Source: Photobacterium sp. GB-56 (GTDB taxonomy: Bacteria > Pseudomonadota > Gammaproteobacteria > Enterobacterales > Vibrionaceae). From it: 64,000 nt of DNA. Under the pieces are notes generated by a model. It did no database searches. It was not told the DNA's origin and saw only the letters and a list, made by a program, of their open reading frames with translations. The position numbers and the translations under genes are program-made. Of this stretch, positions 57,315 to 64,000 are shown piece by piece (the stretch's first letter is position 1; the number at the start of each line of letters is the position of its first letter). Where the stretch lies: contig NZ_PYNW01000017.1 in NCBI RefSeq assembly GCF_003026105.1, positions 1-64,000 on the forward strand. Direction: 5' to 3'.

Positions 57315-57938
57315 ATGAGCTACCAAGAAAAAAACGCCATGTCACCAATTTTGGATGCGCTGGTACCTATGGTGGTCGAGCAGACTTCTCGTGGTGAGCG
57401 TTCTTATGATATATATTCTCGTCTCTTAAAAGAGCGTGTGATTTTCTTAACTGGTCAGGTTGAAGATCACATGGCTAATTTAGTAGTAGCACAGCTACTA
57501 TTTTTAGAGTCAGAAAACCCAGATAAAGACATCTTCCTATACATCAACTCTCCAGGTGGTTCTGTTACTGCGGGTATGTCAATTTATGACACTATGCAGT
57601 TCATTAAGCCAAATGTGAGTACTGTATGTATGGGTCAAGCATGTTCAATGGGAGCATTCTTACTTGCTGGTGGTGCGAAAGGTAAGCGTTACTGTCTACC
57701 GAACTCACGTGTAATGATTCACCAGCCATTAGGTGGTTTCCAAGGACAAGCATCGGATATTCAAATCCATGCACAAGAAATTCTAACAATCAAACAACGT
57801 CTAAACGGTTTATTGGCTGAACATACAGGCCAACCACTAGAGGTTGTTGAGCGTGATACTGACCGTGATAACTTTATGTCTGCAGAACAAGCTGTAGAAT
57901 ATGGTTTAGTGGATGCCGTGTTGAGTCAACGTGACTAA
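57315..57938 (+). CDS. clpP: ATP-dependent Clp protease proteolytic subunit
   Basis: Serine peptidase forming the tetradecameric barrel used by ClpX and ClpA. It is 207 residues, including a short propeptide. The catalytic triad is Ser111 (GQACSMGAF), His136 (MIHQPLGG) and Asp185 (DTDRDNF). It lies between tig and clpX, the enterobacterial order. The ribosome site AGGGAAA precedes the start. Confidence 0.98.
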   Translation: MSYQEKNAMSPILDALVPMVVEQTSRGERSYDIYSRLLKERVIFLTGQVEDHMANLVVAQLLFLESENPDKDIFLYINSPGGSVTAGMSIYDTMQFIKPNVSTVCMGQACSMGAFLLAGGAKGKRYCLPNSRVMIHQPLGGFQGQASDIQIHAQEILTIKQRLNGLLAEHTGQPLEVVERDTDRDNFMSAEQAVEYGLVDAVLSQRD

Positions 57939-58047
57939 GTACTTATTTAGCTGATTAACTCTAGATAGTTAACGCAGCAAAATAAGTCGACTTGTTATAC
58001 ACTCAAGACAAGGCAATGATGGGAATACCCCAATAAGAGGTTAGCGA

Positions 58048-59328
58048 ATGACAGATAAGCGAAAAGAGAGTGGTAGCAGTAAGCTATTGTATTGCTCTTT
58101 CTGCGGTAAAAGTCAGCATGAAGTTCGCAAGCTGATTGCAGGCCCTTCTGTTTATATTTGTGATGAATGCGTTGATTTATGCAACGATATTATTCGCGAA
58201 GAAATTAAAGAAGTGATGCCTAAACGCGATGGCGATGAACTGCCGACTCCGCAAGAAATTCGTAACAACCTAGATGATTACGTAATTGGGCAAGCACATG
58301 CGAAAAAAGTGCTAGCTGTTGCGGTATATAATCACTACAAACGTCTACGTAATGGCGATACAACTAGTGAAGGTGTTGAACTAGGTAAGAGTAACATCTT
58401 ACTTATCGGCCCTACTGGTAGTGGTAAAACACTATTAGCTGAAACACTAGCACGAATGTTAGATGTTCCATTTACGATGGCTGACGCAACCACGCTGACT
58501 GAAGCGGGTTATGTGGGTGAAGACGTAGAAAATATTATCCAGAAATTGCTACAGAAATGTGATTACGACGTGGCGAAAGCTGAACGTGGTATTGTTTACA
58601 TTGATGAAATCGATAAGATTTCTCGCAAATCAGATAACCCATCGATTACTCGTGATGTATCTGGTGAAGGTGTACAGCAAGCATTACTGAAGTTGATCGA
58701 AGGTACTGTTGCATCTGTGCCACCACAAGGTGGTCGTAAGCATCCTCAACAAGAATTCTTACAGGTTGATACTTCTAAGATCCTATTTATCTGTGGTGGT
58801 GCATTTGCAGGCCTAGATAAAGTTGTTGAGCAGCGTGTAGCAACAGGTACTGGTATTGGCTTTGGCGCAGAAGTGCGTTCAAAAGACCAAGCCGACACAT
58901 TAAGTGATCTGTTTGAAAAAGTTGAGCCTGAAGATCTTGTTAAATACGGCTTAATTCCGGAATTTATCGGTCGTCTACCAGTCACTGCAACATTAGGTGA
59001 GCTTGACGAAGAAGCACTAGTTCAGATCCTTCGTGAGCCTAAGAACGCACTAACTAAACAGTATGCTGCGTTATTAGAGCTAGAGAATGTTGAGCTTGAG
59101 TTTCGTGATGATGCACTGGTTGCTATTGCACGTAAAGCAATGGAGCGTAAAACAGGTGCTCGTGGCCTACGTTCTATTGTGGAAGCGGTACTGCTTGATA
59201 CTATGTATGAGCTACCGTCTCAGCAAGGTGTAAGTAAAGTTGTTATCGATGAGTCAGTAATTAAAGGTGAGTCTGAGCCTCTACTGATTTATGAAAACAC
59301 GGAAGCACCAGCAGCTGCAGCTGAGTAA
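58048..59328 (+). CDS. clpX: ClpXP unfoldase subunit ClpX
   Basis: AAA+ unfoldase that feeds tagged proteins to ClpP. It is 426 residues. The N-terminal zinc-binding domain has Cys pairs in YCSFCGK and CDECVDLC. Walker A GPTGSGKT and Walker B VYIDEIDK follow, and the ClpP-contacting IGF loop appears as GIGFGAE. It is about 110 bp after clpP. With an RssB homologue in the same window, ClpXP degradation of RpoS is plausible here. Confidence 0.98.
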   Translation: MTDKRKESGSSKLLYCSFCGKSQHEVRKLIAGPSVYICDECVDLCNDIIREEIKEVMPKRDGDELPTPQEIRNNLDDYVIGQAHAKKVLAVAVYNHYKRLRNGDTTSEGVELGKSNILLIGPTGSGKTLLAETLARMLDVPFTMADATTLTEAGYVGEDVENIIQKLLQKCDYDVAKAERGIVYIDEIDKISRKSDNPSITRDVSGEGVQQALLKLIEGTVASVPPQGGRKHPQQEFLQVDTSKILFICGGAFAGLDKVVEQRVATGTGIGFGAEVRSKDQADTLSDLFEKVEPEDLVKYGLIPEFIGRLPVTATLGELDEEALVQILREPKNALTKQYAALLELENVELEFRDDALVAIARKAMERKTGARGLRSIVEAVLLDTMYELPSQQGVSKVVIDESVIKGESEPLLIYENTEAPAAAAE

Positions 59329-59358
59329 GTGTCTAATAAGTGCACATAAAGGCTAAAA

Positions 59359-59386
59359 AAAGGAGGCATAAGCCTCCTTTTTTATT
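59359..59386 (+). terminator. Rho-independent terminator after clpX
   Basis: A perfect 9-bp stem AAAGGAGGC (59359-59367), loop ATAA, complement 59372-59380, T run. Confidence 0.92.
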
Positions 59387-59401
59387 TTCTGTTACTTCTT
59401 T

Positions 59402-59430
59402 CGTTGAATAATCATGTTTCACCCCCATAT
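59402..59430 (+). promoter_or_regulatory. Sigma-32 heat-shock promoter of lon
   Basis: -35 CGTTGAA (59402-59408), 14-bp spacer, -10 CCCCATAT (59423-59430). The boxes are essentially those of the E. coli lon promoter, a classical sigma-32 target, and lie about 90 bp before lon. Confidence 0.88.
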
Positions 59431-59520
59431 ACTCAATATAAGCTAACTTTCTAGTCGTATTAAGTAAGTGACTCAACCAGTTACTTAATACGATTAGTAT
59501 TGACAGGAAGAGAGATGAAT

Positions 59521-61884
59521 ATGAACCTGGAGCGTTCTGAGCGCCTTGAGATCCCGGTTCTGCCACTACGTGACGTGGTGGTGTACCCTCATATGGTTAT
59601 TCCATTGTTTGTGGGACGGGAAAAATCTATTCGTTGCCTAGAATCGGCAATGGAGAACAATAAACAGATTCTGTTGGTTGCCCAAAAAGAAGCAGCGACA
59701 GATGAACCGTCAATCACTGATCTTTATGATGTCGGTACTGTTGCAACTATTTTACAGCTATTGAAGCTACCTGACGGTACCGTAAAAGTCTTGGTTGAAG
59801 GCCAACAACGTGCCAAAGTTGAAGATTTAGCTGATGATGAGTTCTTTACTGCTCATGCTGAATATCTGGTTACGCCTGAAATGGATGAACGCGAACAAGA
59901 AGTACTTGTTCGCACCGCTATCAGCCAGTTTGAAGGCTTTATCAAGCTAAATAAAAAGATCCCACCTGAAGTATTAACTTCACTTAACGGTATCGATGAA
60001 GCGGCCCGCCTAGCAGATACCATTGCTGCGCATATGCCGCTGAAACTGGCTGATAAGCAAAAAGTATTAGAAATCGTTGATATTACAGAACGTTTAGAGT
60101 TCTTAATGGCAATGATGGAATCAGAAATTGATTTGCTTCAAGTTGAAAAACGTATCCGCGGACGCGTTAAGAAGCAAATGGAAAAATCTCAGCGTGAGTA
60201 TTACTTAAATGAGCAAATGAAAGCTATCCAAAAAGAATTGGGTGAGCTTGATGATGCGCCAGATGAGTTTGAAGCGCTAAAGAAAAAGATTGAAGAATCT
60301 AAAATGCCAGCTGAAGCTCGTGAAAAAACCGAGCAAGAGCTGCAAAAGTTAAAAATGATGTCACCAATGTCAGCGGAAGCAACCGTTGTTCGTGGCTACA
60401 TTGATTGGATGCTAAGCGTGCCTTGGTACAAGCGCTCTAAAGTGAAGAAGAGCCTTGCAAAAGCCGAAGAAGTGCTTAATGCCGATCATTATGGTCTTGA
60501 GCGTGTGAAAGAACGCATTCTTGAGTATCTCGCAGTACAAAGCCGTGTAAACAAGCTAAAAGGCCCAATTCTATGTTTAGTTGGTCCTCCTGGTGTTGGT
60601 AAAACCTCTCTAGGTCAATCGATCGCTGCGGCAACGGGCCGTAAGTATGTTCGTATGGCATTAGGTGGTGTACGTGATGAAGCGGAAATTCGTGGTCACC
60701 GCCGTACTTATATTGGTTCTATGCCGGGTAAATTGATTCAGAAAATGGCAAAAGTAGAGGTGAAAAACCCACTTTTCCTATTAGATGAAATTGATAAAAT
60801 GTCATCTGATATGCGTGGTGATCCGGCTTCAGCATTGCTGGAGGTGTTAGATCCAGAGCAAAACAGCGCATTTAATGACCACTACTTAGAAGTGGATTAC
60901 GATTTATCTGATGTAATGTTCGTCGCTACATCTAATTCGATGAATATCCCAGGTCCATTGCTTGACCGTATGGAAGTTATTCGTCTATCGGGCTATACCG
61001 AAGATGAAAAGCTAAACATTGCTAAGAACCATTTACTTGATAAGCAAATTAAACGTAATGGTTTAAAAGCGGGTGAGTTGACTGTTGATGATTCTGCGAT
61101 TATTGGCATCATTCGTTACTACACACGTGAAGCGGGTGTTCGTAGCCTTGAGCGTGAAATATCTAAACTTTGCCGTAAAGCAGTGAAAGAAATTTTACTT
61201 AATAAAGACATTAAACACGTTGAAATCAGCCAAGATAATTTAAAAGATTACTTAGGTGTTCAGCGTTGCGACTACGGTAAAGCTGACGAAAGTAATCGCA
61301 TTGGTCAAGTAACAGGACTTGCGTGGACGGAAGTAGGTGGTGACTTATTAACCATTGAAACAGAGTCTATGCCAGGTAAAGGTAAGTTAACTTATACCGG
61401 TTCACTCGGCGATGTGATGCAAGAGTCGATTCAAGCGGCAATGACGGTGGTACGTTCTCGTGCTGAGCGTTTAGGTATTGCAGCTGATTTCTACGAAAAA
61501 CGTGATATTCACGTTCACGTACCTGAAGGTGCGACACCGAAAGATGGCCCAAGTGCGGGTATTGCAATGTGTACAGCACTTGTATCTAGCCTAACGGGGA
61601 ATCCTGTTCGTGCTGATGTGGCTATGACGGGTGAAATTACACTTCGTGGTGAAGTTTTACCTATCGGTGGTTTGAAAGAAAAACTATTAGCGGCACACCG
61701 CGGTGGCATTAAAACAGTGCTTATTCCCAAAGAGAACGAGCGTGATTTGGAAGAGATCCCAGAGAACGTGATCGCCGATTTGGAAGTACGTCCAGTACGT
61801 TGGATTGATGAAGTGTTAACTGTTGCACTTCAGAATAATCCGACAGGTATTGAGCTGGTAAATGCTCAAAATAGTGACCTGTAG
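59521..61884 (+). CDS. lon: ATP-dependent protease Lon
   Basis: Homohexameric AAA+ protease degrading misfolded and regulatory proteins. It is 787 residues from the ATG at 59521, which gives [13 protein letters not shown] as in E. coli; an ATG two codons earlier (59515) is also possible. The N-terminal LON domain (1-200), Walker [10 protein letters not shown], Walker [10 protein letters not shown], and the catalytic Ser in PKDGPSAG with Lys in [10 protein letters not shown] are all intact. It has its own sigma-32-type promoter after the clpX terminator. Confidence 0.98.
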   Translation: MNLERSERLEIPVLPLRDVVVYPHMVIPLFVGREKSIRCLESAMENNKQILLVAQKEAATDEPSITDLYDVGTVATILQLLKLPDGTVKVLVEGQQRAKVEDLADDEFFTAHAEYLVTPEMDEREQEVLVRTAISQFEGFIKLNKKIPPEVLTSLNGIDEAARLADTIAAHMPLKLADKQKVLEIVDITERLEFLMAMMESEIDLLQVEKRIRGRVKKQMEKSQREYYLNEQMKAIQKELGELDDAPDEFEALKKKIEESKMPAEAREKTEQELQKLKMMSPMSAEATVVRGYIDWMLSVPWYKRSKVKKSLAKAEEVLNADHYGLERVKERILEYLAVQSRVNKLKGPILCLVGPPGVGKTSLGQSIAAATGRKYVRMALGGVRDEAEIRGHRRTYIGSMPGKLIQKMAKVEVKNPLFLLDEIDKMSSDMRGDPASALLEVLDPEQNSAFNDHYLEVDYDLSDVMFVATSNSMNIPGPLLDRMEVIRLSGYTEDEKLNIAKNHLLDKQIKRNGLKAGELTVDDSAIIGIIRYYTREAGVRSLEREISKLCRKAVKEILLNKDIKHVEISQDNLKDYLGVQRCDYGKADESNRIGQVTGLAWTEVGGDLLTIETESMPGKGKLTYTGSLGDVMQESIQAAMTVVRSRAERLGIAADFYEKRDIHVHVPEGATPKDGPSAGIAMCTALVSSLTGNPVRADVAMTGEITLRGEVLPIGGLKEKLLAAHRGGIKTVLIPKENERDLEEIPENVIADLEVRPVRWIDEVLTVALQNNPTGIELVNAQNSDL

Positions 61885-61902
61885 CAAAATTAACTAAATA
61901 AA

Positions 61903-61943
61903 AAACGCTTTCAAAGACAAAAGTCCTTGTCAGCGTTTTTTTG
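61903..61943 (+). terminator. Terminator after lon
   Basis: Outer stem AAACGCT/AGCGTTT with an inner GACAA/TTGTC pairing, interrupted by a bulge, then a T run. Confidence 0.8.
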
Positions 61944-62103
61944 TCTGGCTATAAGTTAACTCTAATCCGCGCTAAGCGATGTATTATTAAGGCCTGTTAA
62001 GTTTCTATCAATACAATCAGGTCTAGAAACAATTTATTGTCTACTATTCACAGCGTCTCAGTGACGAGTTACGGGTAGGCAAGTTCATTAAGGGGATTTA
62101 ATC

Positions 62104-62376
62104 GTGAACAAAACTCAACTGGTAGATAAAATCGCAGAAAGCGCAGATATTTCAAAAGCATCAGCGGGTCGTGCTTTAGACGCATTCATCGAAGCGGTAT
62201 CAGATACATTGAAAGACGGTGAGCAAGTTGCATTGGTTGGTTTTGGTACTTTCTCTGTACGTGAACGTGCAGCTCGTACAGGCCGTAACCCACAGACAGG
62301 TGCAGAAATTCAAATTGCAGCTGCAAAAGTACCTGGTTTTAAGCCGGGTAAAGCGCTAAAAGACTCTGTTAACTAA
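62104..62376 (+). CDS. hupB: DNA-binding protein HU-beta
   Basis: A 90-residue nucleoid protein that bends and compacts DNA. It starts at GTG 62104 with AAGGGGA upstream. The HU signature [21 protein letters not shown] (arm and proline tip region) is complete. It lies between lon and ppiD, as in E. coli, which identifies it as the beta and not the alpha subunit. A terminator follows. Confidence 0.97.
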   Translation: MNKTQLVDKIAESADISKASAGRALDAFIEAVSDTLKDGEQVALVGFGTFSVRERAARTGRNPQTGAEIQIAAAKVPGFKPGKALKDSVN

Positions 62377-62462
62377 GAAATAGTTGGTTTTTTCTGACTG
62401 TTTTGTCATGTTATCATGGCTTAAATATTGCTACTGGAAAGGGTATACTGATCCAGTACAAC

Positions 62463-62491
62463 AAAGGCGCATCGGTTGATGCGCTTTTTTT
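62463..62491 (+). terminator. Terminator after hupB
   Basis: An 11-bp stem (62463-62473 with 62478-62488, one G-T pair), loop GGTT, T run. It lies about 85 bp after the hupB stop. Confidence 0.87.
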
Positions 62492-62787
62492 ACTTTATAA
62501 TGATGCCTATTTGACTAGGGATTTATTGTTTTGTTTCTTAACCAATATAAAGATAAAGAACATTTCATTAGTCAAATCGGTATCAAGTTATCATACTATG
62601 CGCTTTGTGGCTTATTGTGTTGGTGCTATCTTTAGTTTAAAAACTAATACAACAGGTTATTTACGTTTTAGTCAGTAACGGCTTAATAATATTGAAGGTT
62701 CGGCTATCGCGTTGATACCGATATTTTGTGCACACATTTGTAGTTCGAAACCGTGCCAGATCGAACAAGTAGGAGAGACGGCAAATT
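62492..62787 (+). other. Intergenic region before ppiD
   Basis: About 300 bp with no convincing gene. A 91-codon open frame crosses the hupB terminator and has no ribosome site or recognisable sequence, so I do not count it. TAGGAGAG precedes the ppiD start. Confidence 0.45.
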
Positions 62788-64000
62788 ATGATGGAGCGAT
62801 TGCGCGAAGGCGCTAACAGCATCTGGGTTAAGATTATTCTTAGCTTAATTATTTTTTCTTTTGTATTTGCTGGTGTCGGCAGTTATCTGGCGGGCGGTAA
62901 TGAGCAAGTTGCAGCAAAAGTTAATGGTAAAGAAATTAGTCAGCGTGCATTCGAGCAGGCTTATCAAAATCAACGTAACCAAATGCAGCAACGTTTAGGT
63001 GATTACTTCTCAACACTAATGGGTGATCCTGCTTACGTACAGCAACTCCGTAATAGCGTGCTTGAGCGTATGGTTAATGATGAGTTGATTGAGCAACGCG
63101 CAACAGAGCTAGGCCTGAGTGTGAGCGATGCTCAAGTTAAGCAAGCGATTGTAGCAATGCCTGCTTTCCAAGTTAATGGTGTGTTCAATAATGAACAATA
63201 TAATTTAACGTTACGTCGTGCTGGAATTTCTCCTGAGCAGTTTGCAGAGTCAATCCGTAAAGACATGCTACGTCAACAATTCTTAAGCGCATTAGAAGGC
63301 AGTGACTTCGCACTTAAAAATGAATTGAATGAACTTCGTAAACTTGAATCACAAGAGCGCGTTGTTCGTACTTTGAAGCTAAACCTTGCAGACTTTACCG
63401 ATAAAGTAACGGTAACGGATGCAGAAGCTAAAGCTTATTATGATGAGAATAAAACGCAGTTTACACGCCCAGCTCAAGTGAAAGTGTCTTACATTGAACT
63501 GTCAGATAAAAATCTAGTGAACAATATTAAGATCACTGATAAAGAAGCTGAAGTGTATTACAACGAACATAAGAGCAAATACAGTACTGCTGAGAAGATT
63601 CAAGTTAGCCATATCTTAGTAAAAGGTGATAGTGATGCTTCTAAAGCAAAAGCGGAAGCATTACTGGCTGAGTTGAAAGCTGGTGCTAACTTTGCTGATG
63701 TTGCGAAAAAATCATCCGATGATACTTTCAGTGCAAAAGATGGCGGTAAGCTTGATTGGTTCGGTAAAGGTGTGATGGATCCTGCGTTTGAAAAAGCAGC
63801 ATTTTCATTAGCAAAACCAGGTGATATGTCTGGCCTTGTGAAGTCACCTTATGGTTACCACATTATTTTACTGGATGGTATCGAAGAGCCTAAAGTTAAA
63901 CCTTTTGCTGATGTTAAAGCGAGCATTGTCGCTGAACTTCAAGAGCAGCAAGTAGCAGAGCAATTCTATAAGCTACAAAGCAAGCTAGCTGAGACAGCAT
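62788..64000 (+). CDS. ppiD: Periplasmic folding chaperone PpiD, 3' end beyond window
   Basis: Inner-membrane-anchored periplasmic chaperone near the Sec translocon. The open frame runs from ATG 62788 (TAGGAGAG upstream) to the window end with no stop, about 404 residues of an expected ~620. A single TM helix at about 13-34 is followed by a SurA-like N-terminal domain (QVKQAIVAMPAFQVNG at about 113-128) and a parvulin-type domain (about 265-365, containing VSHILVKG and DGGKLDWFGKG). It follows hupB, as in E. coli. The parvulin domain looks well conserved, in contrast to the inactive one of E. coli, but activity is not proven. Confidence 0.95.
   Translation, partial: MMERLREGANSIWVKIILSLIIFSFVFAGVGSYLAGGNEQVAAKVNGKEISQRAFEQAYQNQRNQMQQRLGDYFSTLMGDPAYVQQLRNSVLERMVNDELIEQRATELGLSVSDAQVKQAIVAMPAFQVNGVFNNEQYNLTLRRAGISPEQFAESIRKDMLRQQFLSALEGSDFALKNELNELRKLESQERVVRTLKLNLADFTDKVTVTDAEAKAYYDENKTQFTRPAQVKVSYIELSDKNLVNNIKITDKEAEVYYNEHKSKYSTAEKIQVSHILVKGDSDASKAKAEALLAELKAGANFADVAKKSSDDTFSAKDGGKLDWFGKGVMDPAFEKAAFSLAKPGDMSGLVKSPYGYHIILLDGIEEPKVKPFADVKASIVAELQEQQVAEQFYKLQSKLAETA

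Noticed and set aside
62403-62678. 91-codon frame between hupB and ppiD
   Set aside because: Crosses the hupB terminator, has no Shine-Dalgarno and no family features.

Overview
This window is bacterial chromosome from a gammaproteobacterium of the Vibrionaceae, most likely a Photobacterium or close relative. The evidence is a moderately AT-rich genome, an AphB-type LysR regulator beside an RssB homologue, a HubP-like FimV protein between usg and truA, a mannose-type PTS/AraC/manA locus, a secreted chitinase, and core gene orders shared with enterobacteria (pdxB-usg-truA-accD-folC-dedD-cvpA-purF; folD-argU-type tRNA-tig-clpP-clpX-lon-hupB-ppiD). The species cannot be fixed by eye.

Layout. 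1-370: tandem tRNA-Tyr genes on the minus strand with a stringent-type promoter. 0.5-4.8 kb: RND efflux adaptor and pump. 5.0-6.1 kb: rluF. 6.2-11.9 kb: phosphotransferase island with a stand-alone EIIB, a degenerate HPr-EIIA fusion, an AraC regulator, manA and a full EIIABC preceded by a CRP site. 12.1-15.0 kb: aroC, a TRIC/UPF0126 membrane protein, epmC and yfcL. 15.1-26.7 kb: a very AT-rich Wzx/Wzy-dependent surface polysaccharide locus introduced by an ops/JUMPstart element. It holds wzz, a CTP:glycerol-3-phosphate cytidylyltransferase, a fukutin/LicD-like transferase, wzx, wzy, three glycosyltransferases, an amino-sugar aminotransferase, a PglC-like initiating transferase, a WbpM-like 4,6-dehydratase and an LMW tyrosine phosphatase. 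26.9-29.9 kb: beta-CASP metallo-beta-lactamase nuclease and GH18 chitinase. 30-48 kb: mnmC, fabB, ugd, pdxB, usg, hubP, truA, accD, folC, dedD, cvpA and purF. 48.4-55 kb: aphB, rssB, a POT peptide transporter, rfaH, galU and folD. 55.4-64 kb: tRNA-Arg(TCT), tig, clpP, clpX, lon, hupB and the start of ppiD.

How the parts connect. RfaH (52.6 kb) is the antiterminator expected to read the ops element at 15.1 kb. GalU and Ugd supply UDP-glucose and UDP-glucuronate for the cell surface. Within the polysaccharide locus, the cytidylyltransferase and the adjacent fukutin/LicD-like protein together predict glycerol-phosphate decoration of the repeat unit. The dehydratase and aminotransferase predict a 4-amino-4,6-dideoxy-N-acetylhexosamine. 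PurR boxes precede both cvpA-purF and folD, linking purine synthesis to one-carbon supply. Sigma-32-like promoters precede both tig(-clpP-clpX) and lon, so the protein quality-control block looks heat-shock controlled.

The most distinctive region is the 15-26 kb polysaccharide locus. It sits where enterobacteria have continuous aroC/epmC/yfcL-mnmC-fabB-type housekeeping DNA. Its composition returns to that of the neighbours inside the dehydratase gene, as expected of a serotype-swapping cassette.
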